From Paraflavitalea sp. CAU 1676 (GTDB lineage: Bacteria; Bacteroidota; Bacteroidia; Chitinophagales; Chitinophagaceae), in the NCBI RefSeq assembly GCF_029223285.1, contig NZ_JARHUJ010000002.1:558001-622000 (forward strand): DNA of 64,000 nucleotides, written 5' to 3'. The position numbers and the translations under genes are program-made. Under the pieces are notes generated by a model that saw only the letters and a list, made by a program, of their open reading frames with translations, did no database searches and was not told the DNA's origin. Positions 34,379 through 43,600 of this stretch are shown one piece after another. The stretch's first letter is position 1. Each line of letters starts with the position of its first letter.

Positions 34379-36637
34379 ATGAAAAAAAGAATCCAAGGGT
34401 TCCTGCACGTGATGAGCCTACTATGGCTTCTACTACTTGCTGCGGCACCTGTTAAAGCGCAAACTCCGGTAGCCAAGAATGGGCAACTGCGGGTTATCGG
34501 TTTGAAATTATGCAACCAGTACGGCAACCCCATCCAGTTGCGGGGTATGAGTACGCATGGTATCCAGTGGTATGGCTGGAACAGCTGCCTTACCGAGGCA
34601 TCGCTCGATGCCCTGGCGAATGACTGGGGCGCCGATATCCTGCGCATCTCCCTGTATGTGCAGGAGGGAGGATATGATACCGATCCCACTGGGTTTACCA
34701 ACCAGGTTAGCCGGTTGATCGATGAATCAACAGAACGGGGGATGTATGCGCTGGTTGACTGGCACCAGCTTGATCCCGGAGATCCCAACGACAACCTGGC
34801 CAAGGCCAAAACCTTTTTCACGGCCATTGCCAACGCGCATAAGAACAAGAACAACATCATCTATGATGTTTGCAACGAACCTAACGGCGTTACCTGGGCC
34901 AGGATCAAGACCTATGCCGACCAGATCATTCCGGTGATCCGCGCCATCGATGCCGATGCCCCGATCTTTATCGGTACGCATGGTTGGGCCTCCTTCGGCG
35001 TGTCGGACGGTCGTTCGGCACAGGACATTGTGAGCAACCCGCTTAGTTTTTCCAATATCATGTACACGTTCCACTTTTATGCAGCCTCTCATGGACAGGA
35101 ATACCTCGACGAGCTCAACTGGGCTTCTGACCGATTGCCAGTGTTCGTGACCGAGTTTGGAACACAGACTGCCTCTGGCGACGGGACCAACAATTTTACC
35201 AGGAGCCAGCAGTATATCGACCTGATGCGCACCAAGAAGATCGGGTGGACCAACTGGAACTACTCGGATGACTTCCGCAGCGGGGCGGTTTGGAACACGG
35301 GAACCTGTTCGGGTGGTCCGTGGACGGTGGCCAACCTCAAGCCGGCAGGCGCCTGGATCAGGGACCGTATGCGTACACCGGCCGATGATTTTCCAGGCGG
35401 GGGTACGCCCACCTGTGAGCCTGTTACCGCCAGTGCCGACGATGGTAATGTGGCCGCCAACGTACTGGATAATAACCTGGCTACGCGGTGGAGTGCCAGT
35501 GGCGATGGCCAATGGATCCAGTTCTGCTTATCCGATACCATGAATGTAACCGGTGTGCAGATCGCATTTTACAACGGTAATACCCGGACATCGTCCTTTG
35601 ATGTGTTGGTTGGCAACGACGGAGCCACCTGGACCACCGCATCTGCCGGCAGGGTGAGCAATGGTACTTCCACCAACCTGGAAACCTTCAGCTTTACCCC
35701 CCGCGATGCCAAATATGTGCGGATCGTGGGACATGGCAACAGCGTGAACTTATGGAACAGTTATACGGAAGTGAAGATACTGACCGGTAGTACTGGTGGT
35801 CAGCAATACACGCTGGCCCCGCTGCACGATGCGTACGTGCGGAATGGTACCTACGCTGCCATTACACACGGTACAACTGATCCTGCCATTTTGATCAGTA
35901 AGCTGAACAGCAATCCGGCCACCGGCAACGACCGGCATACCTACCTGCGCTTTGATGCGGCGGGTGTGAGCGGCGCTATTTCATCGGCCGTATTACGGGT
36001 ATACGGAAAGCTGGACGACAACCGGAACAGCAATATCCCCGTGAATTGTCATTCGGTTTCTAACACTACCTGGACCGAGTCGGCCATTACCTGGAATAAT
36101 AAACCCGCCACAGGCAGCTCGCTGGTGAGCGCTACGGTAACGGATTCCATCGGCAGGTATTATACCTGGGATATTACGGCGTACGTAGCGGCCGAGAAGG
36201 CAGCAGGCCGCAATGGCATCTCTCTGGCATTGCTGAGCACGGTAGTTACCAGTCCGCGGATCACCTGGAACTCGAAAGAAACGGGCAGTAATCCGCCTCA
36301 ATTGGTGATTACAACGGCTTCATCGCTCAACGCCGGCACGCTGGTGCAAAATGGCCTGGCGGGAGAGGATGTCGCGGCTTCTGCCGTCATGCTCAAGAGC
36401 TTTCCCAATCCTTTCCGGGAAAGCAATACGATCAGTTTTTACTTGGAGAAGGGTGGATTTGCCAACCTGACCGTATTCGACCTGCTGGGCAGGCGGGTAG
36501 CGGTGTTGGTGAATGGCAATTTACCGGCGGGCCAGCACCGGGCGATCTTCAAACCAGTGGGTATGGGGCCGGCCGTTTATACGATCCGGCTGGTGCACGA
36601 CAGGAAGGTGGTTACCCGGAAGCTGGTGAGGGAGTAG
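34379..36637 (+). CDS. T9SS-exported GH5 endo-beta-1,4-glucanase with discoidin and DNRLRE modules
   Basis: 752 residues. Signal peptide 1-29. A GH5 (cellulase A type, probably subfamily 2) TIM barrel occupies about 35-335, with GLKLCNQYGNPIQLRGMSTHG at its start, acid/base Glu167 in DVCNEPNG and nucleophile Glu259 in VTEFGT. It would hydrolyse internal beta-1,4-glucosidic bonds in cellulose-type backbones. Discoidin (about 345-465), DNRLRE (about 478-645) and T9SS sorting (670-752) modules follow, closely matching those of the upstream genes. It is the last gene of the secreted-enzyme operon; a terminator lies 30 bases beyond. Confidence 0.93.
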   Translation: MKKRIQGFLHVMSLLWLLLLAAAPVKAQTPVAKNGQLRVIGLKLCNQYGNPIQLRGMSTHGIQWYGWNSCLTEASLDALANDWGADILRISLYVQEGGYDTDPTGFTNQVSRLIDESTERGMYALVDWHQLDPGDPNDNLAKAKTFFTAIANAHKNKNNIIYDVCNEPNGVTWARIKTYADQIIPVIRAIDADAPIFIGTHGWASFGVSDGRSAQDIVSNPLSFSNIMYTFHFYAASHGQEYLDELNWASDRLPVFVTEFGTQTASGDGTNNFTRSQQYIDLMRTKKIGWTNWNYSDDFRSGAVWNTGTCSGGPWTVANLKPAGAWIRDRMRTPADDFPGGGTPTCEPVTASADDGNVAANVLDNNLATRWSASGDGQWIQFCLSDTMNVTGVQIAFYNGNTRTSSFDVLVGNDGATWTTASAGRVSNGTSTNLETFSFTPRDAKYVRIVGHGNSVNLWNSYTEVKILTGSTGGQQYTLAPLHDAYVRNGTYAAITHGTTDPAILISKLNSNPATGNDRHTYLRFDAAGVSGAISSAVLRVYGKLDDNRNSNIPVNCHSVSNTTWTESAITWNNKPATGSSLVSATVTDSIGRYYTWDITAYVAAEKAAGRNGISLALLSTVVTSPRITWNSKETGSNPPQLVITTASSLNAGTLVQNGLAGEDVAASAVMLKSFPNPFRESNTISFYLEKGGFANLTVFDLLGRRVAVLVNGNLPAGQHRAIFKPVGMGPAVYTIRLVHDRKVVTRKLVRE

Positions 36638-36666
36638 GCGTTCTTATTTCACATATAGCAATTAAC

Positions 36667-36698
36667 GGCCGGGTACGTCTGTACCTGGCCTTCTTTTT
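36667..36698 (+). terminator. Intrinsic terminator of the five-gene secreted-enzyme operon
   Basis: A 10-bp stem GGCCGGGTAC/GTACCTGGCC (one G-T pair) with a 4-base loop is followed by TTCTTTTTT. Confidence 0.9.
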
Positions 36699-36814
36699 TG
36701 ATCGGCATGGCCTTGTTGTACCGGGCGACATTGGCGGCTGACTTTGGTTGCCCGGATACCCTGAAATTCCCCGTTCGGGCATGCACAAGATGACGTCAAC
36801 TCGCCCGGCTTGCC

Positions 36815-36822
36815 TATCTTTG
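36815..36822 (+). promoter_or_regulatory. -7 box of the FKBP gene
   Basis: TATCTTTG matches TAnnTTTG, 15 bases before the chosen ATG at 36838. This position argues against the longer frame starting at 36748. Confidence 0.6.
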
Positions 36823-36837
36823 CGAAAAATCAATAGT

Positions 36838-37272
36838 ATGGGAATCGCAGATAAATTGTTCCAAATGAAGAATGAAAAAGCAGCTGCCAACCTGAAGGCT
36901 GGTCAGGATTTTTTAGAAGCCAACAAGCAAAAGCCAGGAGTGGTGAGTTTGCCCAGTGGTTTGCAATACGAGATCATGACGGAAGGCACCGGGCCAAAGC
37001 CTTTGGCTACCAATAAAGTTACTTGTCATTACCATGGAACGCTCATCGATGGTACGGTATTCGACAGTTCCGTAAAACGCGGACAGCCGGCTACTTTCCC
37101 GCTCAACATGGTGATCAAGGGCTGGACTGAGGGCTTACAGCTGATGCCTCAGGGTAGCAAGTGGCGTTTCTTTATTCCTGCCGATCTTGGTTATGGCGAT
37201 CGCCAGGTTAGTGCACAGATTGGACCGAATAGTACGCTCATTTTTGAAGTAGAGTTGCTTGGTATTTCTTAA
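36838..37272 (+). CDS. FKBP-type peptidyl-prolyl cis-trans isomerase
   Basis: 144 residues from ATG 36838; the open frame extends to 36748, but a -7 box lies between, so the short form is preferred. A short helical lead (residues 1-35) resembles the end of the FkpA/Mip dimerisation helix. The FKBP domain follows, with SGLQYEIMTEGTG, VTCHYHGTLIDGTVFDSS, VIKGWTEGLQLMPQGSKW and IPADLGYGD. It accelerates proline isomerisation during folding. No signal peptide is seen, so the protein is probably cytoplasmic. Monocistronic, with a perfect terminator. Confidence 0.92.
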   Translation: MGIADKLFQMKNEKAAANLKAGQDFLEANKQKPGVVSLPSGLQYEIMTEGTGPKPLATNKVTCHYHGTLIDGTVFDSSVKRGQPATFPLNMVIKGWTEGLQLMPQGSKWRFFIPADLGYGDRQVSAQIGPNSTLIFEVELLGIS

Positions 37273-37314
37273 ATAATTTTATCATATGCAGGTTCCGATT
37301 GCAGGAACTTTGCC

Positions 37315-37351
37315 ACGAATCGCACAAAATCCTGTGCGATTCGTTTTTTTT
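37315..37351 (+). terminator. Intrinsic terminator of the FKBP gene
   Basis: A perfect 12-bp stem ACGAATCGCACA/TGTGCGATTCGT with a 6-base loop is followed by eight T residues. Confidence 0.96.
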
Positions 37352-37428
37352 AGATATTGGTGGCAAGTATTTGGTTATATTTAAGTTGGAAGTCTGAAAA
37401 TGATTTGCAAACATTAAAATCAAATGCT

Positions 37429-37989
37429 ATGCTACACAATTCTACTCCGCGAGTGGTTGCTATACTGCTAGCTGCATCGTTGCTATTTGCCTATTGCAAA
37501 AAGGGAGATGAAGGTCCAGCCGGACCAGCGGGTCCCGCCGGACCAGCCGGCCCAGCAGGCCCAGCGGGAGCGGCTGGCACAGCTAATGTGATTTACTCTA
37601 ACTGGCTCGATCTTGACTTTCTTCCTGATAAGGATCCGGCTACCGGGGATACCCTGGGATATTTTGTCGACATTACTGCTTCGAAGCTTACCGCCGATAT
37701 TCTGACAAAGGGTGATATGAAGGTATTCGTCAACGTAGGTACACCAACACAGCCCCAGATCTATGCTTTGCCATATTGGGACCCCTGGTTTGGGATCATC
37801 ATTGATGCTGCCTACCATACGCAGAAGATTACACTGTATTCGAATATTGAAGCAGATTCCTATACTGAAGGTGGCGTAAAACGACAGCAATATCGTTATG
37901 TGCTGGTACCGGGAGGTACGCAAGCCCGTATGGCTATTGACTGGAGTGATTACAACAAAGTGAAGGCTGCGTTGAATATTCCTGATTAG
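37429..37989 (+). CDS. Collagen-like-repeat probable lipoprotein
   Basis: 186 residues from ATG 37429; an in-frame upstream start at 37357 would place a charged stretch before the signal and is disfavoured. The N-terminus is hydrophobic (VVAILLAASLLFAYC), with Cys23 as a possible lipid-attachment residue, although Tyr before it is atypical. Residues 29-49 are six GPA triplets and a GAA, a collagen-like Gly-X-Y run. The remaining 135 residues form an unknown, probably beta-rich domain (IDWSDYNKVKAALNIPD at the end). Bacteroidota encode many such short surface proteins. No function is assigned. Confidence 0.75.
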   Translation: MLHNSTPRVVAILLAASLLFAYCKKGDEGPAGPAGPAGPAGPAGPAGAAGTANVIYSNWLDLDFLPDKDPATGDTLGYFVDITASKLTADILTKGDMKVFVNVGTPTQPQIYALPYWDPWFGIIIDAAYHTQKITLYSNIEADSYTEGGVKRQQYRYVLVPGGTQARMAIDWSDYNKVKAALNIPD

Positions 37990-38012
37990 GCCATTTTCTG
38001 AAAGACGAACCG

Positions 38013-38020
38013 TAGTTTTG
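38013..38020 (+). promoter_or_regulatory. -7 box of the Crp/Fnr-type gene
   Basis: TAGTTTTG matches TAnnTTTG. A start site near 38027 would put the hairpin at 38031 at the very 5' end of the message. Confidence 0.45.
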
Positions 38021-38030
38021 CCATATGTTG

Positions 38031-38062
38031 ACCCGGACAGCCTTAACTGTCCGGGTTATTTT
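38031..38062 (+). terminator. Intrinsic terminator of the collagen-like gene (or leader hairpin of the next gene)
   Basis: A perfect 10-bp stem ACCCGGACAG/CTGTCCGGGT with a 6-base loop is followed by TATTTTTG. It ends 28 bases before the next start codon. Confidence 0.85.
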
Positions 38063-38089
38063 TGAACCCACCACAATAGCCAGTATCAC

Positions 38090-38671
38090 ATGTACGACCA
38101 ACTCGATGCTTCGGTAGCTAAATATGTGCAGTTAAATGATGAGGAGCGGGCTTTGTTCCACTCGATGTTCAGGCACAAGCAGGTGAAGAAAAAACAATTC
38201 CTGCTGCAGGAAGGAGAGGTGTGTGCTTTCGAAGCTTATATTTTGAAGGGGTGCGTACGGGTGTATTTTATCGATAAGGAGGGTGTAGAAACCATCCTGC
38301 ATTTTGCCGTGGAGAACTGGTGGGTGAGCGATCTCATTAGTTTTATGGATCAGCAACCATCGAACCAATTCATAGAGACCCTGGAAGATTGCGAATTGCT
38401 GGTATTGGACTACCGCTCGAAAGCTGAATTGCTTGAAAAGATTCCCAAGCTTGAAAAGTTCTACCGTAACTTATTACAGCGCAATCTCGGCGTATTGCAA
38501 CAACGCTTTTATGCTTCCGTATCACAAACGGCAGAAGAGCGGTTCAAAGCCTTCATAGAAAAATACCCGCAATTGGTGCAGCGTGTTCCGCAGCACCAGA
38601 TTGCAAGGTATCTTGGTGTTTCCCCTGAATTTTTAAGTAAGGTAAAAAGCAGTCTCTATAAAAAATCCTGA
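38090..38671 (+). CDS. Crp/Fnr-family transcription regulator
   Basis: 193 residues. A cyclic-nucleotide-binding-like beta roll occupies about 20-125 (FLLQEGEVCAFEAYILKGCVRVYF), with a linker helix and a short C-terminal helix-turn-helix (PQHQIARYLGVSPEFLSKVKSSL). There is no Cys cluster for an Fe-S centre, and the usual cAMP-phosphate contacts are not conserved, so the ligand is unknown. This subtype in Bacteroidota is often next to nitroreductase, pirin or other redox-stress genes, as here. The gene ends 4 bases from a convergent minus-strand gene. Confidence 0.92.
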   Translation: MYDQLDASVAKYVQLNDEERALFHSMFRHKQVKKKQFLLQEGEVCAFEAYILKGCVRVYFIDKEGVETILHFAVENWWVSDLISFMDQQPSNQFIETLEDCELLVLDYRSKAELLEKIPKLEKFYRNLLQRNLGVLQQRFYASVSQTAEERFKAFIEKYPQLVQRVPQHQIARYLGVSPEFLSKVKSSLYKKS

Positions 38672-38675
38672 CCTC

Positions 38676-38993
38676 CTAAGCTCCCGGAACTGCCAATGCC
38701 GCTTCTATTTCATTCTCCAATAGTCCACTTCCTCCTCCATAATGCCTGATCACTTTCGTCATGGGGTTGATCTGTGCTATCTTGTTCCTCAGGTTCTTTT
38801 CCGCTTCTTCATCGATGCCAGCACAAAGCATCACCAGGTCGAACGTTTCTTTTTGCCATGCTGCCTCTGCTTCTTCATCTGTTGTAACTGCTACGCCTGA
38901 TCTTTTGTCGGGTACGTTGATCAACCTTTGCATTACCTCCATGATCTCTGCATTACGGCCAATGGCCAGGATCTTTATAGGCTGCCTGCTCAT
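38676..38993 (-). CDS. Small receiver-like protein of unknown function
   Basis: 105 residues. The fold suggested is Rossmann/receiver-like: KILAIGRNAEIMEVMQRLI resembles the first strand and helix, and FDLVMLCAGID the position of a receiver's phospho-acceptor, but the acidic pair and the acceptor Asp in the usual place are missing. It is therefore unlikely to be phosphorylated. It precedes nothing else on its strand and lies 12 bases downstream of the nitroreductase gene, suggesting co-transcription. Confidence 0.65.
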   Translation of the reverse strand: MSRQPIKILAIGRNAEIMEVMQRLINVPDKRSGVAVTTDEEAEAAWQKETFDLVMLCAGIDEEAEKNLRNKIAQINPMTKVIRHYGGGSGLLENEIEAALAVPGA

Positions 38994-39005
38994 GAGTACG
39001 GAATA

Positions 39006-39584
39006 TTAATTCATTAAGGATGTAAATTCTTCGAGGGCCTTGCGTGTACGCGGGCTGATCTCCCGGCTCTTGTAGGGCTCCTGCAACTTTTCAGCGGCAT
39101 CTGTATAACCCAGCGCCATAATGCTCACGGCTTCTTCATTCTCTGGCAGGTTCAGCAACTCTGCCAGCTTACGTTTATCGAATCCAGCCATCAGGTGGCC
39201 ATAAATATTCATCGATTGCGCCTGCAACAGCAGGAATGAATTGAACATGCCTACATCGTGCAGGTAATAGGCATTCTTTTGTTGTGTATCGGGCAGTTCT
39301 TTTATGCCGATGCTTACCACCAGTGCAGCCGCGTCTTTCGTCCACGGTTGGTTACCAGGTAACAGTGTATTCCATATCTTTTCAAACCCTTCTGTACCCT
39401 TGAAGGCATATACATGACGCCAGGGTTGTGAGTTGTTGGCACTGGGCGCCCAGGAGCCTGCTTCGAGGATGGTCAACATATCCGCTTCAGCGATGGGTTT
39501 GTTCGAGAAAGAGCGAGGACTCCAACGTTTTTTGATAAGGTCAATTACGGGGTATTGTGTATTGGCTGTTTTTATCGTGCTCAT
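39006..39584 (-). CDS. Nitroreductase-family FMN oxidoreductase
   Basis: 192 residues. The N-terminal RWSPRSFSNKPI is the FMN-phosphate-binding segment, EAGSWAPSANNSQPWRHVY the second signature, and MALGYTDAAEKL the late one. Such enzymes use NAD(P)H to reduce nitro compounds, quinones or flavins, usually as homodimers. The gene is followed by the receiver-like gene after 12 bases and lies between pirin and the Crp-type regulator, which suggests a stress-response group. Confidence 0.92.
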   Translation of the reverse strand: MSTIKTANTQYPVIDLIKKRWSPRSFSNKPIAEADMLTILEAGSWAPSANNSQPWRHVYAFKGTEGFEKIWNTLLPGNQPWTKDAAALVVSIGIKELPDTQQKNAYYLHDVGMFNSFLLLQAQSMNIYGHLMAGFDKRKLAELLNLPENEEAVSIMALGYTDAAEKLQEPYKSREISPRTRKALEEFTSLMN

Positions 39585-39606
39585 AGCTTGTTGTTTTATT
39601 GTTATT

Positions 39607-39614
39607 CAAAGTTA
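39607..39614 (-). promoter_or_regulatory. -7 box of the nitroreductase gene
   Basis: The minus strand reads TAACTTTG, 23 bases before the ATG at 39584. Confidence 0.5.
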
Positions 39615-39704
39615 CTACCGGTGCAAAGCCCGTTCCATTGAAGTAGATTAAGAAATCGGCTGCCAGTTTGGGCTTTCTTAACCGGGATACGGCAGTCGCC
39701 GGCG

Positions 39705-40433
39705 TCAATTTGACGATGGCTTCATAGGTACTTCAATGATCAGGAGTTCGGCTTTGTCGCTTGTAGCTACTATGTTCACCGTTGCAGGGTTCTCTATGGC
39801 GAGCGCATCACGCGCGTCCAGTAAATGGCCATCTACGGTGAAGCTGCCGCTGATGACGAATGCATACACACCGTTGCCGGTACTGTGCACGTCATAACTG
39901 GTCGTTTTACCGTTGTCGAAGATGCCGGAACTGAACCAGGCATCCTGTTGAATATAAGTGCCTCCGTCAGCCGATTCCGGACTGATAAAGGGCAGGAGGG
40001 TATTCTGCATCCTGGTGCGATCGAGTATTATCTGATCGTAGCGTGGCGCTATATTCAATTGTTTAGGGAATACCCATATCTGCAGGAACTGTGCTTCCTG
40101 GTCGGCGTTGTGATTGTACTCGCTGTGGAATACGCCGGTGCCGGTGCTCATCACCTGTACCTCACCCTGGCTGATCACCCTGGTATTGCCCATGTTGTCT
40201 TTGTGCTCCAGGGCTCCCTTGAGGGGGATACTGATGATCTCCATATTGTCGTGCGGGTGCAGGCCAAAACCTTTACCGCCTGCCACGACATCATCGTTGA
40301 GCACGCGGAGCGCGCCAAAATTGATACGCTCAGGATTGTAGTATCCCGCAAAACTGAAACTCTGATAGCTGTTGAGCCAGCCATGATCGGCGTGGCCTCT
40401 CGTATTGGCTTTATGTTCTATATAGGTTGCCAT
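39705..40433 (-). CDS. Pirin-family protein (YhhW-like)
   Basis: 242 residues, a bicupin. The N-terminal cupin carries GFGLHPHDNMEIISI, where His-x-His binds metal, and VFHSEYNH, with a further metal His and Glu. A C-terminal cupin (about 150-240) lacks obvious ligands. Close relatives such as YhhW have quercetin 2,3-dioxygenase activity in vitro, while the in vivo role in bacteria is unclear. It sits upstream of the nitroreductase on the same strand with a 120-base gap. Confidence 0.92.
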   Translation of the reverse strand: MATYIEHKANTRGHADHGWLNSYQSFSFAGYYNPERINFGALRVLNDDVVAGGKGFGLHPHDNMEIISIPLKGALEHKDNMGNTRVISQGEVQVMSTGTGVFHSEYNHNADQEAQFLQIWVFPKQLNIAPRYDQIILDRTRMQNTLLPFISPESADGGTYIQQDAWFSSGIFDNGKTTSYDVHSTGNGVYAFVISGSFTVDGHLLDARDALAIENPATVNIVATSDKAELLIIEVPMKPSSN

Positions 40434-40693
40434 GCTCTATGTTTTATGGTTTTGTGCTTTATTTCTTACACAAAGGTGCAGCCAGGCAGGGCGAGCATCC
40501 ATTAATCTGGTTTAAGAAATGGACTTAACCTACATTAAGTACATAAAACAGGAGATTTAAAAGTCCGGGCAGGAGGGGACCGAAAACGTATCCGAAAACG
40601 TTTCAGTAAATAAATTGCTAATTTCTGAAAACGATTCCAGCTTTTTTTATCAAGTTTGAGTTAGCTATATTCTAACATATAAACTGATTGCTT
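40434..40693. other. Divergent control region between pirin and susC
   Basis: 260 bases. The left part is the pirin leader. The right part (40581-40697) contains three GAAAACG-centred palindromes and an AT-rich core and closely matches the region at 54852-54957. Confidence 0.7.
40581..40640 (+). promoter_or_regulatory. LacI-type operator cluster upstream of susC
   Basis: Three sites share a GAAAACG core: CGAAAACGTATC (40581-40592), CCGAAAACGTTTCAG (40592-40606) and CTGAAAACGATTCCAG (40625-40640). The last two cores are 33 bases apart, three helical turns. The central A-C-G pattern with inverted CTGAAA/TTTCAG flanks is typical for LacI-family operators. The likely binder is the LacI-type protein encoded at 55114. 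Confidence 0.7.
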
Positions 40694-43600
40694 ATGCCAC
40701 AGACTCTCCATCTGCGGACGAAGGTTCCTTTGTCCGTGATCCAGCTGTTTTGTTTGTTTTTTCTACTCCCCCTTTTTTCATTAGCACAACTGAAAACGAT
40801 TTCAGGTACCGTAAAGGACGAAACCGGCGCTCCTTTGCCTGATATCACCGTCATGGTGCGTGGTGCCGCTGCAGGCACCAAAACCGACGAAAAGGGTGCT
40901 TTTACGATCAGCGCGGCCAATGGCGCCGAGCTTATTTTCTCCTCTACCACCCACGAAACGGTTACGTTGAAGGTAGACGAGCGCGCCGAGTACAATGTTG
41001 CGCTGAAATTAAAGGTGACCTCCATGACCGATGTGGTAGTGGTAGGTTATGGCCGCCAGAAGAAGGTGAACCTGGTGGGAGCCGTTTCCACCGTAACAGT
41101 CGATGAAAAACTGACCAGCCGTTCGGTACCCAACGTTTCCTCGGGCCTGAGTGGTCTGGTGCCGGGTTTACAGGCTACCCAATCGACGGGTATGGCCGGC
41201 CGTAACGGCGCTTCCCTGGTGATCCGCGGTTTGGGTACGGTCAACAATGCCAGTCCGCTGATCGTGGTGGACGGTATGCCTGATATCGATATCAACCGCG
41301 TGAACGTGAACGATATCGAATCGGTTTCGATCCTGAAGGATGCGACCTCTGCTTCGGTGTATGGATCCCGTGCGGCGAATGGTGTTATCCTCATCACGAC
41401 CAAGTCGGGCAAGGGCGCCAAGAAAACCGCCATCAATTTCAACAGCAATATGGCGTTGAATAAGCCAGTGAAGGCTTATTCGTTCATGGCCGATTATCCC
41501 CGGGCGCTGCAATTGCAAAGGCAAAGAACGGCTGTCAACACACTGCCCAGCAACCAGTTGTTCAGGTTGGGTACCATCGACCAGTGGATGGCCATGGGTA
41601 TGATCGATCCGCTGAAATTTCCCAACACCGATTGGTGGGATGTGATCACCCAGGACGGTGCTTTCCAGAACTACAACCTGTCGGCTTCCGGTGGCAGCGA
41701 TAAATCGAACTTCTTTGCTTCTGTGGGCATGCGTGATGAAAAGGGCCTTCAGATCAACAACAACTATAAGCAATACAATGCCCGCTTCAACTTCGATTAC
41801 AAAGTGAAGAACAACATGAACACGGGCGTTAAATTCAATGGCAACTGGTCCGAGTTCCTGTATGCCCTCGAAGAAGGGTTTACCGATTCAGATCCGGCCA
41901 ATACAGCAGGTACCGATATGCAATATGCCATTGCCGGTATTACGCCTTATGATCCCGCTTCCAATAAGTTTGGTGGCGTTATGGCTTATGGCGAAGATCC
42001 CCAGGCATACAATCCGTATACCGTGTATCAGAATATGCTGAACCGCCAAACCAGGCAAGAGATGAATGCAATGATGTACTGGGACTGGACACCGTTTAAA
42101 GGGCTGACCGGTACTATTGATTACTCACTTAACTATTACAACCAGTTTAACTGGCAGGCCAATACCCCCAACCAGGCCTTTAACTTCCAGACAAATACTT
42201 TCGGTAGCCGTGTGTATGTAGGCCCCAATGCTCCCATCGTCAACAATACCTTTACCGGTTATAAGACAATGCTGAATGGTCGCCTGAACTATCATACCAC
42301 CATCGCTGCCGACCACGACATCAGCGCATTGTTTGTATACAGCGAAGAGTTCTGGTACGACCGTTTCCAGAACAGCTCCCGCAACGACCGGTTGAATCCC
42401 GGATTGCATGAAGTAGATGCAGCATTGACCAGTCTGGTAGGGACCGGCGGTAACTCGAGCCGTGAGGGTCTGCGTTCGTACATCGGACGTTTGAACTATA
42501 CTGCTTACAATAAGTATCTCCTGGAAGCCAACTTCCGCGTGGATGGTTCTTCGAAATTTCTGCCCGGCAGCCAATATGGTTTCTTTCCTTCTGTAGCCCT
42601 GGGCTGGCGCTTTATCGAAGAAAATTTTATCAACAAGTTTACCGGTAACTGGCTTACCAACGGTAAGCTCCGGGTTTCTTATGGTACACTGGGTAACAAC
42701 AGTGGAGTAGGGCGCTATGAGCAACAAGCCACACTGGGAGCCTATCATTATGTGCTGAACAGTGATGTGCAACGTGGTTTAATCAACAACAAGCTCCTCA
42801 ACCAGAGCCTGACCTGGGAAGAAACGGCGGTGTTGAACGTTGGCCTTGAACTTGGTTTCCTGGACAACAGGCTGACCGCTGAGTTTGATTACTACGATCG
42901 TTTGACGACGGGTATGAACAGGCCTTCAGAGTTATCGATCATGCTCGATGGAGCTTTCAACGCACCCCGTACGAATATCGGCAACCTGCGCAACCGCGGT
43001 ATCGAGACCACCATCGGCTGGAAAGACAAAGTGGGTAACATCAACTATGGTTTGAGCCTGAATGCATCTTACAACAGGACCAACCTGGAGAAATGGAATG
43101 AATTCCTGACGCGCGGTTGGGTATTCCTCGATATGCCTTACCATTTTGTGTACACCTATGAAGACAAAGGGATTGCACAAACCTGGCAGGATATTTACAA
43201 CAACACCCCGCAGGGCGCACAACCAGGCGATATCATCCGTAAGGACATCAATGGCGACGGCCGTATCGATGGTAATGATATGACAGCCGACGTCAACAGT
43301 CAGCGTGACAGGCCTACTACTTTCGCAGCCCTGAATGGTTATGTATCCTGGAAAGGATTTGATGTAAGCTTCCTGTTGCAGGCAGCTGCGGGAAGAAAGG
43401 ATTACTGGCTCAATGCTTTCAACAATACCAATTTCGCAGCATCGCGTTATGCAGCAACCTGGGATCACTGGAACAATCCTTGGTCTCTTGACAATCGCAA
43501 CGGTGCGTGGCCCCGCCTGGGTGGCAGCGGCAACAACAGGGCGGAAACCACTTTCTGGCTCGACAACCTGAACTATATGCGCCTGAAGAATGTGCAGGTA

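Noticed and set aside
36748-36837. Upstream ATG start for the FKBP gene
   Set aside because: A -7 box at 36815-36822 lies between it and the proposed start, and the extra residues do not match the family.
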